A stretch of DNA of 39,034 nucleotides from Bacteroidota bacterium (GCA_030679145.1 JAUXTU010000097.1:1-39034); one strand, 5' to 3'. Counted from the stretch's first letter, positions 1 to 8,960 are shown. Notes: a model not told the origin generated them from the letters alone. Translations and numbers: made by a program.

Positions 1-120
1 TATTTTAGTCGTCTCAAAGAACATTATCGTCACCATCGCGGACTCGCTCTACATCATCGCGATGCTTATTTTAAATGGTATTTTTATTTTGTACCTGGCA
101 AAAATAGCAACACTAAATGA
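1..120 (+). CDS. Possible 3' end of a gene cut by the window edge
   Basis: Frame 1 is open from the first base and stops with TGA at 118-120, giving a 39-residue tail rich in His, Arg and aromatic residues (it includes RLKEHYRHHRG and FKWYFYFVPG). It ends just before a palindromic repeat, as real genes in this window tend to. Frame 2 is also open and hydrophobic but would run into the repeat, so I prefer frame 1. The family cannot be named from this fragment; a glycosyltransferase-like tail is only a guess. Confidence 0.4.
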   Translation, partial: YFSRLKEHYRHHRGLALHHRDAYFKWYFYFVPGKNSNTK

Positions 121-129
121 CTATTATGC

Positions 130-212
130 CCATTCCGAGGAACGAAGTGACGAGGAATCTCGCTTTTATGGATAAATTCAAGTGTGAGGTTTCTCGCTAC
201 GCTCGAAATGAC
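130..212. repeat. MITE-like inverted repeat, copy 1
   Basis: The left arm starts CATTCCGAGGAACGAAGTG and the right arm ends CGCTCGAAATGAC, so the core reads (GT)CATTCCGAG...CTCGAAATGAC with GAGGAATCTC/GTGAGGTTTCTC inner arms. The same core recurs near 1181, 8990, 29123, 29889 and 34149. It cannot encode a transposase and looks like a non-autonomous element. The outer ends are less clear here than in other copies. Confidence 0.75.
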
Positions 213-327
213 AAAAGATAATTAGTTTTTCAGGTCCCTCAAATATTTTATTTCAAGAAATATACTCAATTCAGCATCTGCACGCTTCCTAATTTTTATG
301 AAATAGTATTTGTAAAAGATGTTTTTA

Positions 328-362
328 AAACAAATGTTCCCAATCAACCAGATTGGGAACGT
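328..362. repeat. GTTCCCAA hairpin repeat, copy 1 (possible glpF terminator)
   Basis: GTTCCCAATC (336-345) and GATTGGGAAC (351-360) form a perfect 10-bp stem with a 5-nt loop. It lies just downstream of the minus-strand glpF stop. The flank TTTTTAAAACAAA is shared with a similar hairpin at 27936-27975, so this is a dispersed repeat that may also end transcription. In the rest of 213-392 I see nothing else. Confidence 0.6.
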
Positions 363-392
363 GATACAATTTTATATTTGACGCATTAAAAC

Positions 393-1097
393 TTACATCA
401 TCTGAAATACGATAACCGCAAGCATTGCGCCAACAATCGGAGCAACAACCGGTATCCACGCATAACCCCAATCGCTGTCCCGTTTATTTGGTATCGGCAA
501 AATAAAATGCATAATGCGCGGACCTAAATCTCTCGCGGGATTGATTGCGTATCCGGTGGGACCGCCAAGTGCTAATCCTATTCCAAACACCAGCAGCGCA
601 ACAGGAAGTGCATCCAGCGCACCTAAACTGCTTTGCGGCGCAACAATGTGTAATACACCGGAGACCAATACAAATGTTCCGATCAATTCCGTAATGAAAT
701 TATAGAATGAACTACGGATCTGCGGACCGGTGCAAAACACCGCAAGTTTTAAATCTTTATTGTCTGTTGCATCAAAATGTTGTTTGTAGGAAAGCCAGAC
801 AAGGAATGCTCCGAACATTGCTCCAAGCATCTGTGCAAGAATGTACATCGGCACAATATCCCACGAGACTTTGCCGGCGAATGCCAATGCAATAGTTACC
901 GCAGGATTAATATGTGCGCCGCTGATCGCCGCAACAGAATAGACGCCCACAAATACCCCCATTGCCCAACCGGATGTTATAACGATCCATCCGCCGCTGT
1001 TTCCTTTTGTTTTGTTAAGCACAGCATTAGCAACTACCCCATCTCCAAAGATGATGAGCAATGCGGTACCGATAAATTCTCCAAGAAAAGGTGTCAT
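393..1097 (-). CDS. glpF: Aquaglyceroporin / glycerol uptake facilitator (MIP family)
   Basis: This 234-residue inner-membrane channel would pass glycerol by facilitated diffusion. Both MIP signature loops are present: GAHINPAV with NPA at residues 64-66, and GYAINPARDLGP with NPA at 186-188. The Asp after the second NPAR is typical of glycerol facilitators rather than strict water channels. Length and the six hydrophobic segments fit the family. It is on the same strand as glpK and glpD, but a MITE-like hairpin separates it from glpD by about 205 bp, so it may be transcribed separately or attenuated. No clear Shine-Dalgarno precedes the ATG. The family call is firm; glycerol specificity rests on the motif and the neighbours. 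Confidence 0.93.
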   Translation of the reverse strand: MTPFLGEFIGTALLIIFGDGVVANAVLNKTKGNSGGWIVITSGWAMGVFVGVYSVAAISGAHINPAVTIALAFAGKVSWDIVPMYILAQMLGAMFGAFLVWLSYKQHFDATDNKDLKLAVFCTGPQIRSSFYNFITELIGTFVLVSGVLHIVAPQSSLGALDALPVALLVFGIGLALGGPTGYAINPARDLGPRIMHFILPIPNKRDSDWGYAWIPVVAPIVGAMLAVIVFQMM

Positions 1098-1157
1098 AAT
1101 TTTTTTTGTGTTAGTGAATAAAAATATAAATTAGTAAAGCCTGTTATCATTTAAAAA

Positions 1158-1298
1158 TATCTAAAAAATTGATGGTCTTTGTCATTCTGACACTGAGCGT
1201 AGCGAAGTGGAAGAATCCCGTTTTTATTTTTGAATGAAAGGAAAGATTCCTCGTCGCTCCGCTTCTCGGAATGACATTGTTGCGAGATTTTTCAAATC
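1158..1298. repeat. MITE-like inverted repeat, copy 2, between glpD and glpF
   Basis: The core runs from GTCATTCTGA (1181) to CTCGGAATGAC (ending 1275). Outer arms also pair: ATCTAAAAAATTGATG on the left against the complement of GAGATTTTTCAAAT on the right. It fills most of the gap between the glpD stop and the glpF start, so its transcript would form a long hairpin inside the glp gene set. Confidence 0.75.
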
Positions 1299-1302
1299 CC
1301 CT

Positions 1303-2850
1303 CTATACAGCTTTCTTCGGAAGATAATGTTTTGCTACAGCCGTAAATTCTTTAACTTGGCTTTGTATCCACTGCTCGTTTTTATTAAGCTCAGCTGCAA
1401 TTATTTTTGCTACAATCGGTGCGGATTCAATTGCAGATTGCGCATCGAGCAGCAACGCTCTTGTCCTTCGGCTCAACGCATCTTCAACCGTCATACACAT
1501 TTCATTTCGTACAGCCCAAACGAATTCAGCCTTAACAAACGGCAATGATGGATGAATTTTTCTTCCCATCTCCGGATCATTTTTGATAATCGCATGAATT
1601 GCATCTTCATCATACCCATAATAGTAGAGCGGAGTATTGAAATCAACCTCTATTTTCCACCCATGAATTTTTAGATGCTCTGTTGAACATGGTTTTTCAC
1701 CAAAGCCGGCATGTTTCATAACAAGATGAAGAACATCTTCTGCCATCTTCCGGTAGGTTGTCCATTTCCCGCCAACGATACTGATCAGATTTGAATCCGA
1801 GATTGCAACATGATGCTCTCTTGACATTGCAGCTGTTGATTCTGTGTCATCCTTCACGAGCGGGCGCAGACCGGCAAAGACACTGCGAATATCGTTTTGT
1901 AATGGTTTTTTTGTCAGATATTTTCCGATATGGTGCATGACGAAATCAACTTCGTCATTCAAAGCGACAGGTTCGCTGGAAACTGTCTCGATCAGCGTAT
2001 CGGTCGTTCCGATAATTGTTTTATTGTGCCACGGAACTGCAAACAGTACGCGGTTATCATCGGTATGCGGAATCATAATTGCGGTTGCCGAAGGGAGGAA
2101 TTCTTTATCAACAACAACATGAATGCCCTGGCTTAATGTTACGATGGATTTTGCGTCAGCATTATCCATTTTTAAAATTGAATCTGCAAAAACCCCCGTA
2201 GCGTTGATGACAGTTTTTGCCTGCACTTCTAACGTATTTCCTTCAAGCGTGTTTGCAATTGCAACGCCGCAGATTTTTCCGTTAACTTTTAATAGTTGTT
2301 CGACGCTCATATAATTGACAAGAACTGCACCATGTTCCGCGGCAGTTATTGCAAGATGAATTGCCAACCGTGAATCATCAAATTGTCCGTCATAATACAG
2401 AACACCTCCTTGTAATCCATCCGTTTGTAATGTGGGAGCACAGCGCAAAGTTTCTTCGCTCGATAAAATCTGCGTGTTACCGAATCCCAAATCTCCGGCA
2501 AGCCAATCATACGCTTTCAATCCTACTCCATAAAACGGAGTTTCCCACCATGTGTAATTTGGAATGACGAACGATTGTTTTTTAACAAGATGGGGTGCGT
2601 TTTGCAGCAGCAATCCGCGCTCTTTCAATGCTTCTTTTACTAATGGAAAATTTCCTTGTCGAAGATATCGAACACCGCCATGTACTAATTTTGTACTGCG
2701 CGACGATGTTCCTTTTGCAAAATCATATTTTTCTACCAACAACGTTTTCAATCCGCGAGTTGCCGCATCAACCGCAATACCTAAACCTGTCGCGCCGCCG
2801 CCGATGATACAGATATCCCATTTTTTTTCCGCTTGAATCCGGGAGATCAT
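1303..2850 (-). CDS. glpD: Aerobic glycerol-3-phosphate dehydrogenase (FAD)
   Basis: This enzyme oxidises glycerol 3-phosphate to dihydroxyacetone phosphate at the membrane and passes electrons to quinone. The N-terminus has the FAD-binding motif DICIIGGGATGLG around residues 12-24, then the family block GTSSRSTKLVHGGVRYL. The C-terminal domain contains GGKWTTYRKMAED. I chose the ATG at 2850 (515 residues). An upstream TTG at 2913 would add 21 residues overlapping glpK, and these look unlike protein of this family. With the ATG the gap to glpK is 46 bp, consistent with one operon glpK-glpD. The length fits known GlpD proteins (about 500-550). No truncation or missing motif was seen. Confidence 0.93.
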   Translation of the reverse strand: MISRIQAEKKWDICIIGGGATGLGIAVDAATRGLKTLLVEKYDFAKGTSSRSTKLVHGGVRYLRQGNFPLVKEALKERGLLLQNAPHLVKKQSFVIPNYTWWETPFYGVGLKAYDWLAGDLGFGNTQILSSEETLRCAPTLQTDGLQGGVLYYDGQFDDSRLAIHLAITAAEHGAVLVNYMSVEQLLKVNGKICGVAIANTLEGNTLEVQAKTVINATGVFADSILKMDNADAKSIVTLSQGIHVVVDKEFLPSATAIMIPHTDDNRVLFAVPWHNKTIIGTTDTLIETVSSEPVALNDEVDFVMHHIGKYLTKKPLQNDIRSVFAGLRPLVKDDTESTAAMSREHHVAISDSNLISIVGGKWTTYRKMAEDVLHLVMKHAGFGEKPCSTEHLKIHGWKIEVDFNTPLYYYGYDEDAIHAIIKNDPEMGRKIHPSLPFVKAEFVWAVRNEMCMTVEDALSRRTRALLLDAQSAIESAPIVAKIIAAELNKNEQWIQSQVKEFTAVAKHYLPKKAV

Positions 2851-2896
2851 GTATTGACGATTAAAAATATTTTTATTCACGGAGATATTTTTAGAA

Positions 2897-4396
2897 TTAT
2901 GAAGCCCACGCAATTGCCGCTTTTACTGCACGCTGCCAACCCTGTAAGAGTGTTTGCACTTTTCCTTTTTCCATCTGCGGGGAAAACTTTTTGTTTACCT
3001 GCCATTGCTCTTTTATATCATCCATATTTTTCCAATAACCGACAGCAAGTCCCGCTAAATATGCGGCGCCGAGCGCAGTGGTTTCTGTTATGGTCGGGCG
3101 GACAACATTCACGCCGAGAATATCGGATTGGAACTGCATCAATAAATTATTTGCCGTTGCACCGCCATCCACGCGCAATTCCGCAATGCTTATTCCGGAA
3201 TCGGCTTCCATTGCTTTCAGCACATCGTACGTTTGATAACAGATACTTTCCAATGCAGCTCGCGCAATATGCGCATCAGTTGAGCCGCGTGTTAACCCAA
3301 ACATTGAACCGCGCGCATGCTGATTCCAGTGCGGTGCACCTAATCCTGCAAAGGCAGGGACAATATATACTCCGCCGTTGTCATTCACCGTTTGCGCCAA
3401 TGGTTCAACTTCGCTTGATGTTTTGATGATCTTAAAACTATCACGCAGCCATTGCACAACTGCACCGGCAATGAATACGCTTCCTTCAAGCGCATATTCA
3501 GTTTTGCCGTCAACCTTCCATGCAATGGTTGTGAGCAGATTATTGTTCGATGTAATTGCTTTCGTTCCGGTATTCATCAACATAAAGCAGCCGGTGCCGT
3601 ACGTATTTTTCACCATTCCAGGCTGCGTGCAAAGTTGACCGAACAACGCCGCCTGCTGATCGCCTGCGATACCTGCAATTGGAATTGGTGTATCAGAAAT
3701 TTTTTGTGACGTTGTGCCGTACACTTTGCTTGATGCTTCAACCTGCGGCAGAATATTTTTTGGAATAGAGAGCAGGCTCAATAATTCTTCATCCCATTGA
3801 CATGTGTGAATATTGAACAGCATTGTCCGCGAAGCATTCGAAACATCGGTGAGATGGAGCGTTCCGCCGCTTAAATTCCATACCAGCCACGAATCAATGG
3901 TGCCGAATGCAAGCTCACCTTTTTCTGCTCTTGCGCGCGCTCCCTTTACATTATCCAATATCCATTTTAATTTTGTTCCGGAAAAATATGCGTCAATGAT
4001 CAATCCGGTTTTTTGCTTGATCATTGCAGCATGTCCCTTTGATTTTAATTCGTCACAGAACGATGCGGTGCGACGGTCCTGCCACACAATTGCATGATAG
4101 ATTGGTTTGCCGGTACTCCGTTCCCATACAACAGTTGTCTCGCGCTGGTTTGTTATGCCAATGCCGGCAATTTGTTTCATGCTAATATTTGCTTGAGCGA
4201 GAACTTGGTTCATGGTGCCAAGCTGCGTTGTCCATATTTCTTCCGCATCATGTTCAACCCAGCCAGGCTGAGGGAATATTTGCTTAAATTCTTTTTGTGC
4301 CGTGCTGATGATGTTGCCATGATGATCAAAGATGATACTGCGGCTGCTCGTGGTCCCTTGGTCTAATGCAAGAATGTATGTTGATGAAGGATTCAT
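2897..4396 (-). CDS. glpK: Glycerol kinase (FGGY family)
   Basis: It phosphorylates glycerol to glycerol 3-phosphate using ATP, the step that traps glycerol brought in by GlpF and feeds GlpD. The 499-residue length matches the family. The N-terminus carries the phosphate-binding DQGTTSSR at residues 12-19. The substrate-binding region has [28 protein letters not shown], written here as separate NQRET and VWQDRR motifs. The C-terminal half contains [14 protein letters not shown] and [16 protein letters not shown], followed by [12 protein letters not shown]. It is the first gene of the minus-strand glp set. The 232-bp gap to the divergent oxidoreductase gene should hold its promoter, but I cannot point to a convincing operator. 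Confidence 0.96.
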   Translation of the reverse strand: MNPSSTYILALDQGTTSSRSIIFDHHGNIISTAQKEFKQIFPQPGWVEHDAEEIWTTQLGTMNQVLAQANISMKQIAGIGITNQRETTVVWERSTGKPIYHAIVWQDRRTASFCDELKSKGHAAMIKQKTGLIIDAYFSGTKLKWILDNVKGARARAEKGELAFGTIDSWLVWNLSGGTLHLTDVSNASRTMLFNIHTCQWDEELLSLLSIPKNILPQVEASSKVYGTTSQKISDTPIPIAGIAGDQQAALFGQLCTQPGMVKNTYGTGCFMLMNTGTKAITSNNNLLTTIAWKVDGKTEYALEGSVFIAGAVVQWLRDSFKIIKTSSEVEPLAQTVNDNGGVYIVPAFAGLGAPHWNQHARGSMFGLTRGSTDAHIARAALESICYQTYDVLKAMEADSGISIAELRVDGGATANNLLMQFQSDILGVNVVRPTITETTALGAAYLAGLAVGYWKNMDDIKEQWQVNKKFSPQMEKGKVQTLLQGWQRAVKAAIAWAS

Positions 4397-4628
4397 TTTT
4401 CTCTCGCTTATCGGGTTGCAGTGATAGAAATCTATGTTCGTTTAGGCTATTATACTTTATTGTTAATAACTTTCCAAATAGTATTCAAAAGAAAATCATA
4501 GTAATTTGTTGTTACAAAGAATATTCATAATATCAATATATCTTTTGAAAATGTGAAAATATGCTCTCATGCTGATCTGTTTATATGTGGGTAGATTGAT
4601 TCGTTTGCACAAAATCAGGAAGAACTCT

Positions 4629-5663
4629 ATGGAGCTAGGAATTTATACATTTGCCGAACTTGCTCCTGATCCGACAACCGGAGAATCGATCACTGCTGCG
4701 CAGCGTCTTCATCATTTAATGGAAGAGATCGAACTGGCGGATCAGATTGGACTTGATGTGTTCGGAGTTGGTGAACATCATCGCCCCGATTATATTGTAT
4801 CGTCTCCCGCCGTTGTTCTCGCTGCCGCTGCCGTCAAAACAAAAAATATCAAGTTAACGAGTGCAGTTACTGTTCTTAGTTCAGACGATCCTGTGCGGGT
4901 CTATCAGGATTTTGCAACGGTCGATCTTCTTTCCAACGGAAGGGCGGAGATCATGGCGGGACGCGGTTCGTTCATTGAATCATTTCCACTCTTCGGCTAC
5001 GATCTGGAAGATTATGATGTTTTATTCGAAGAAAAACTACATCTGCTAATGAAGCTTCAAGAGTCTGAAAAAATTACATGGAAAGGGCAGCATCGACCTG
5101 AATTAAAAAATCTTGGTGTCTATCCCCGCGCATTCAACGACAAAATGCCGATCTGGATCGCTGTCGGTGGAACTCCGCAATCAGTGGTACGCGCCGGCAC
5201 ACTTGGTCTTCCAATGGCGCTTGCGATCATCGGTGGAACACCGGATCGTTTTGTGCCGTTCGCTCGGTTGTATCGCGAAACTGCCCGCAACACCGGAAAA
5301 GATCCTGCGAAACTTCAGCTTAGTATCAACTCGCATGGATTCATTGCGGAAGATTCGAAGCAGGCACTGAACGATTATTATCCGCCGTATGCACAGGTAA
5401 TGGGAAAGATTGGACGCGAACGAGGATGGCCGCCCCCATCGCGCGAACATTTTGAAGCGGAATGTTCACCGCAGGGTGCATTGTTTGTCGGAAGTCCTCA
5501 ACAGATCGTTGATAAAATATTATATGAATATGAACTGTTCAAGCATCAGCGATTCTTAATTCAATTTAGTGTCGGAACAATGCCGCATGAAAAAATTATG
5601 AAGTCGATCGAATTGTTCGGAACAAAGGTCGCACCGGTGGTAAGAAAAGCGATTGGGAAGTGA
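4629..5663 (+). CDS. LLM-class flavin-dependent oxidoreductase (luciferase-like)
   Basis: This is a bacterial luciferase-fold protein, expected to bind FMN or F420 and oxidise or reduce an unknown substrate in the cytoplasm. The ATG at 4629 (344 residues) is preceded by CAGGAAG at a proper distance and begins [11 protein letters not shown]. An earlier possible start at 4569 gives an unlikely leader. Family blocks visible are [36 protein letters not shown] (two overlapping motifs), [12 protein letters not shown] and [16 protein letters not shown]. It is divergent from glpK and convergent with the hydrolase at 5811. Nothing nearby defines its substrate. Confidence 0.88.
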   Translation: MELGIYTFAELAPDPTTGESITAAQRLHHLMEEIELADQIGLDVFGVGEHHRPDYIVSSPAVVLAAAAVKTKNIKLTSAVTVLSSDDPVRVYQDFATVDLLSNGRAEIMAGRGSFIESFPLFGYDLEDYDVLFEEKLHLLMKLQESEKITWKGQHRPELKNLGVYPRAFNDKMPIWIAVGGTPQSVVRAGTLGLPMALAIIGGTPDRFVPFARLYRETARNTGKDPAKLQLSINSHGFIAEDSKQALNDYYPPYAQVMGKIGRERGWPPPSREHFEAECSPQGALFVGSPQQIVDKILYEYELFKHQRFLIQFSVGTMPHEKIMKSIELFGTKVAPVVRKAIGK

Positions 5664-5664
5664 G

Positions 5665-5805
5665 GACAATGTCTGACGGGAAAGGGCGATGTCTGACGAC
5701 GTTTCTTATCGTCTGACATCTGGCATTGGTCGGCAATATTCATCACAAGATAATTGCCCTACGCAAAACATCAGGCATTGAAAAGCATGTCAGATGTTGT
5801 CGCAA
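5665..5805. repeat. GTCTGAC repeat cluster between convergent genes
   Basis: GTCTGAC occurs three times at exact 20-bp steps (5671, 5691, 5711). An inverted partner GTCAGATGTTGTC lies at 5789-5801, nearly complementary to GACAATGTCTGAC at 5665-5677. CATCTGGCATTG (5717) and CATCAGGCATTG (5769) form a further direct pair. The cluster separates two convergent genes and could fold as a bidirectional terminator or be a degenerate dispersed repeat. Confidence 0.5.
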
Positions 5806-5810
5806 CAAGA

Positions 5811-6575
5811 TTATTTTTGTTTCTGATTTTCTTTGAAAAATTTTCCATGCTTTAAGAATTCAATTACCTGCTGTGCGACCAATTCATTGCGCGGCAGCGC
5901 AGAGTGTGAAACCTCCAGAAGAATAAAATCTTTCATTCCTTCTACCTTTGTTGATTCAACCGGAACAATGCCATCATCTTCACCGGGAATAAAATCATCA
6001 TTGCTAATTGTTTTAGAAATACCGGCAATGATTCCCACAGGATAATACGGCGGACGAAGCGTGCGTGGAAAACTTTTGTTATCTGTTCCCAGTGAAGCTG
6101 CTGCTGATCCAACCAATTTTAACCACCACGTATCACGGAAATGATCGACAAACGGCGTTCCGTTGTTCGGGCTTCCGATAAGAATCACTTTTCCAAGATT
6201 CTTAACCGTGTTACTATCCAAATATGCACGGATGATCAATCCGCCAAGCGAATGTCCCACAAAATGAATCGTCTGATTGGAATCGATCTGTATCGTATCG
6301 ATCTGTTTTGTCACTTCGGTCAGGATCTGATCGGGAGAACGGTTGATCGAATGATAGTCAATCAGCACAGTCGAAAATCCGACATCTTCCAATCGTGTTT
6401 GAAGCGGAACCATGATCGATTTGCCCCGCCCTAAACCATGCAGTAGGACAACGATATCCTTGGGTGCGCCTCTTTTTTCCTGTGCATGAAGAATAGTGAA
6501 ATCCATCGGCAGAACTAGAAGCGAAAAGAAAACTACAGAAATAATGTGATTTGTCAATCTTTTTTGAAGGATCAT
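5811..6575 (-). CDS. Secreted alpha/beta hydrolase, lipase/esterase-like
   Basis: The 254-residue product starts with a hydrophobic leader ending about LHA-Q (residue 31), so it is probably exported. The lipase features are the oxyanion motif LLHGLGRG (44-51), the nucleophile elbow GHSLGG with Ser109, a likely acid Asp in GEDDGIVPVES (around 200-201), and His224 in EVSHSALPR. The pattern fits triacylglycerol-lipase/PGAP1-like serine esterases acting on lipid or thioester bonds. Substrate is unknown. It is a single gene, convergent with the flavin oxidoreductase and divergent from the ArsR gene. Confidence 0.85.
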   Translation of the reverse strand: MILQKRLTNHIISVVFFSLLVLPMDFTILHAQEKRGAPKDIVVLLHGLGRGKSIMVPLQTRLEDVGFSTVLIDYHSINRSPDQILTEVTKQIDTIQIDSNQTIHFVGHSLGGLIIRAYLDSNTVKNLGKVILIGSPNNGTPFVDHFRDTWWLKLVGSAAASLGTDNKSFPRTLRPPYYPVGIIAGISKTISNDDFIPGEDDGIVPVESTKVEGMKDFILLEVSHSALPRNELVAQQVIEFLKHGKFFKENQKQK

Positions 6576-6703
6576 AATAGTCTAAGATATTGTGATGAAA
6601 GAAATTACAGTGTCTTGAAAATACGCAACAATCAATTGACACTCCATTGAATAGCGTGTTATATAAAAAGACGAATCATCCAAAAAATAATTTCATCAAG
6701 CGC

Positions 6704-6732
6704 TTGACTTTTTACTCTTCCTATATTATTAT
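6704..6732 (+). promoter_or_regulatory. Sigma-70-like promoter of the ArsR operon
   Basis: TTGACT at 6704-6709 and TATTAT at 6727-6732 are separated by exactly 17 bp, close to the -35/-10 consensus. The ArsR operator starts inside the -10 box, and the ArsR start codon is at 6767. Confidence 0.7.
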
Positions 6733-6750
6733 GTAACCAAACGGTTACAT
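6731..6750. promoter_or_regulatory. ArsR-type operator palindrome
   Basis: ATGTAACC-AAAC-GGTTACAT is a perfect inverted repeat with 8-bp arms and a 4-nt centre. It overlaps the -10 box and probable transcription start of the ArsR gene, the position expected for autorepression. The sequence is visible directly; binding by the adjacent ArsR protein is inferred. Confidence 0.8.
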
Positions 6751-6766
6751 ATAAGACGAAAGAATC

Positions 6767-7093
6767 ATGAGAAGAGATGTTTTTCAGGCAATAGCAGATC
6801 CAAACAGACGAGCGATCATTAGTTTATTGGCAGGGCAGCAAAAAATGAATGTTAACGGTCTGGCAGAGAAATTTAAGATCAGCCGCCCGGCGATTTCAAA
6901 ACATATAAAAATTCTTTCTGAATGCGGATTGGTAATAACTACCCAAGAAGGGCGCGATAAGTATTGCGAAATGAAATTTGAAAAATTGAACGAAGTTTCA
7001 ACCTGGGTTGAGCAGTATAGGAAATTCTGGGAAGAGAAACTGGATGCACTGGACAATTATTTAACAACACTTCAGGCAAAAGAAAAAAAATAG
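6767..7093 (+). CDS. ArsR-family winged-helix repressor
   Basis: The 108-residue protein is a small winged-helix DNA-binding dimer. It begins with the typical RRDVFQAIADPNRRAIISLL, and the recognition region LAEKFKISRPAISKHIKIL spans roughly residues 32-50. No cysteine pair of the metal-sensing type is seen (only Cys53 and Cys66 regions), so it is more like the ArsR subgroup encoded beside SRPBCC/AHSA1 proteins than a metal sensor. It heads the set 7168-8958 and has a perfect operator at 6731-6750, suggesting it represses itself and the following genes. The inducer is unknown. Confidence 0.92.
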   Translation: MRRDVFQAIADPNRRAIISLLAGQQKMNVNGLAEKFKISRPAISKHIKILSECGLVITTQEGRDKYCEMKFEKLNEVSTWVEQYRKFWEEKLDALDNYLTTLQAKEKK

Positions 7094-7167
7094 CAGTAAG
7101 CTTTTTTATAAGAAGAGAATAAAAATCTCTGAAACAAATTTAATCATCCTTACAAGGAGAAATTACA

Positions 7168-7674
7168 ATGGCTGGAGATACAAAACAAAATTCACCGAAG
7201 GAAGATGTTTTTGTTAAGCGCATCATTGATGCGCCCGTTGAACTTGTTTGGAAAGCATGGACCGATACAACGCATGTTATGAAGTGGTGGGGACCAAAAC
7301 ATTATACTTCCCCAACCTGCGTGATCGATCTTCGAGAAGGAGGACAATATATTTTTTGTATGCGCGCGCCGAAAAACCAGGGTGGGCAAGATTCCTACGT
7401 GTCCGGAATCTATCAAAAAATTGTTCCGATGGAACGATTGGAATTTACGCAGGGACTATCAGATAAAGATGGAAACAGAATTAATCCTTTGTCTGTTGGT
7501 ATGCCGCCGGACTTTCCCAAAGAATTTCTCACAACAATTATTTTCAAAAGAATAAAACACGATATGACGGAGCTGACCGTTATTGAACATGGCTGGACAC
7601 CGGGTCACATGTATGTGTACTCGCTTGCCGGAATGCATCAATGCATCGACAAGCTTGCTGAAAGTCTGGAGTAA
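7168..7674 (+). CDS. SRPBCC / AHSA1-domain protein
   Basis: The 168-residue product has the START-like hydrophobic-pocket fold. Diagnostic blocks are RIIDAPVELVWKAWTD near the N-terminus, MKWWGPKHYTSP, LREGGQYIFCMR, and the C-terminal GWTPGHMYVYSLAGMHQCIDKLAE, the last two written separately. A ribosome binding site AAGGAGAA precedes the ATG. It follows the ArsR gene, a pairing frequent for this family. The bound ligand is not known, and the Hsp90-activator name given to the family should not be taken as function here. Confidence 0.88.
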   Translation: MAGDTKQNSPKEDVFVKRIIDAPVELVWKAWTDTTHVMKWWGPKHYTSPTCVIDLREGGQYIFCMRAPKNQGGQDSYVSGIYQKIVPMERLEFTQGLSDKDGNRINPLSVGMPPDFPKEFLTTIIFKRIKHDMTELTVIEHGWTPGHMYVYSLAGMHQCIDKLAESLE

Positions 7675-7679
7675 AAAAT

Positions 7680-8096
7680 ATGAAAATAAAAGCACAGGAG
7701 CTTTCAGACAAAGAGCAGGTGACAGCTCATATTAAAAAACTCGATCCTTCTGTCAGAAAAATAGTTAAGACATTGCGCCACATCATTTTAAGCACAAACA
7801 AAGAAATTGGTGTGCGCATCAAATGGAACAATCCCGCGTTCTATTACACCGGTGAAATGAAACCGTTTAATCCAAAGGAATTCAAAAGGGAGATAATCGT
7901 TTTTAATCTTTTCAAAGAAAGAATAATGTTGGTCTTCCCCAGTGGAGCTAAAGTAAATGATACGTCTGGCTTGCTCGAAGGAAAATATAAGGACGGCAGA
8001 AGAATTACAATCTTTAAAGACTTGAACGATGTTAAAGCAAAAAAGACAGTATTACAAAATGTAATAAAGAAATGGCTGACACTAATCGATAAATAA
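7680..8096 (+). CDS. DUF1801-domain protein
   Basis: This 138-residue cytoplasmic protein matches the DUF1801 (YdhG-like) pattern: LRHIILSTNKEIGVRIKWNNPAFYYTG as separate VRIKWNNPAFYY and FNPKEFKREIIVFN segments, ending with LQNVIKKWLTLIDK. The start lies 5 bp after the stop of the SRPBCC gene, so they are probably translated from one mRNA. No enzymatic activity is established for the family. A second member of the family is encoded at 16182. Confidence 0.8.
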   Translation: MKIKAQELSDKEQVTAHIKKLDPSVRKIVKTLRHIILSTNKEIGVRIKWNNPAFYYTGEMKPFNPKEFKREIIVFNLFKERIMLVFPSGAKVNDTSGLLEGKYKDGRRITIFKDLNDVKAKKTVLQNVIKKWLTLIDK

Positions 8097-8111
8097 CAAA
8101 AGGAAATAATT

Positions 8112-8525
8112 ATGAAGCGATTGATTTTTGCAATTATTACCGCAATTCTGATCAACGGAATTTTGGCAACTGCTATTGATGAAGTTCTTCATGCAACCGG
8201 TGTGTATCCGCCGCATGGGCAGCCGTATTTCGATACAGATTTATTTTTGTTGGCGCTGAGTTACCGCTTCATTATAACAATATTTGCCGCATACATTACC
8301 GCAATGATTGCAAAAGAAAAAGCGAACACGGCGTTATGGTTTACTGGAATATTGGGAGCAATTCTATGGCTTGCAGGAACAATTGCAATGCAGGGACTTG
8401 GTCCTCTGTGGTATGGTATTGTCGGCGCTATAACCGCGCTTCCCCTTGCACTGTTTGGCGGTTCATTATATAAGCGCCGATTGCAAAAAAATATCAGCCT
8501 GAATCTAAATAAACGTAAGGACTAA
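8112..8525 (+). CDS. Small integral membrane protein, unknown function
   Basis: The 137-residue product has about four hydrophobic segments: an N-terminal one (LIFAIITAILINGILATAI), one around YRFIITIFAAYITAMIA, one at ALWFTGILGAILWLAGTIA and one near YGIVGAITALPLALFGG. It ends in a basic tail. AAAGGAAA lies upstream of the ATG. It sits between DUF1801 and SRPBCC genes in the ArsR-led set, so it is probably coregulated. I do not recognise a named family. Confidence 0.75.
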   Translation: MKRLIFAIITAILINGILATAIDEVLHATGVYPPHGQPYFDTDLFLLALSYRFIITIFAAYITAMIAKEKANTALWFTGILGAILWLAGTIAMQGLGPLWYGIVGAITALPLALFGGSLYKRRLQKNISLNLNKRKD

Positions 8526-8529
8526 AATT

Positions 8530-8958
8530 ATGAACAATGAATCCTTTATTATCGAACGGACGTACAGCGCACCTGCAGAGAAAGTCTGGAAAGCGATCAC
8601 CGACAAGAACGAAATGAAACAATGGTACTTCGATCTTGCGGAATTCAAAGCCGAAGTCGGTTTTGAATTTCAGTTCACCGGCGGTCCGTCACCGGAAAAA
8701 CAATATTTACATCTCTGCAAAATTACCGAAGTGATTCCCGGTAAGAAGTTAACACATAGCTGGCGGTACGACGGTTACGAAGGAAATTCATTTGTTACAT
8801 TTGAATTGTTTGCCGAAGGAGGCAAGACCAGACTGAAACTTACCCACGCAGGTTTGGAAACATTCCCGAATGAAAATCCGGATCTTGCAAAACACAATTT
8901 TGTTGAAGGATGGACCGATATCATCGGCAGGTCATTGAAAGAATTTGTGGAAAAGTAA
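8530..8958 (+). CDS. SRPBCC / AHSA1-domain protein
   Basis: The 142-residue protein carries the AHSA1 pattern: IERTYSAPAEKVWKAITDK at the start, MKQWYFDLAEF, GGPSPEKQYLHLCKITEV, LTHSWRYDGYEG, and a C-terminal helix GWTDIIGRSLKEFVEK. It starts 4 bp after the preceding membrane-protein gene, so it completes the ArsR-led operon. A MITE-like element follows immediately. The ligand is unknown. Confidence 0.87.
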   Translation: MNNESFIIERTYSAPAEKVWKAITDKNEMKQWYFDLAEFKAEVGFEFQFTGGPSPEKQYLHLCKITEVIPGKKLTHSWRYDGYEGNSFVTFELFAEGGKTRLKLTHAGLETFPNENPDLAKHNFVEGWTDIIGRSLKEFVEK

Positions 8959-8960
8959 TT

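Noticed and set aside
2-172. Hydrophobic frame 2 at the left edge as the true partial gene
   Set aside because: It extends through the MITE-like repeat and its tail (SEERSDEESRF) is translated repeat; frame 1 stops just before the repeat.
2851-2913. Longer glpD with a TTG start at 2913
   Set aside because: The added 21 residues overlap glpK and do not resemble a GlpD N-terminus; the FAD motif sits at the normal distance from the ATG at 2850.
2833-3426. 197-codon plus-strand frame inside glpK
   Set aside because: It is antisense to an intact, well-conserved glpK and has no family-like motif.
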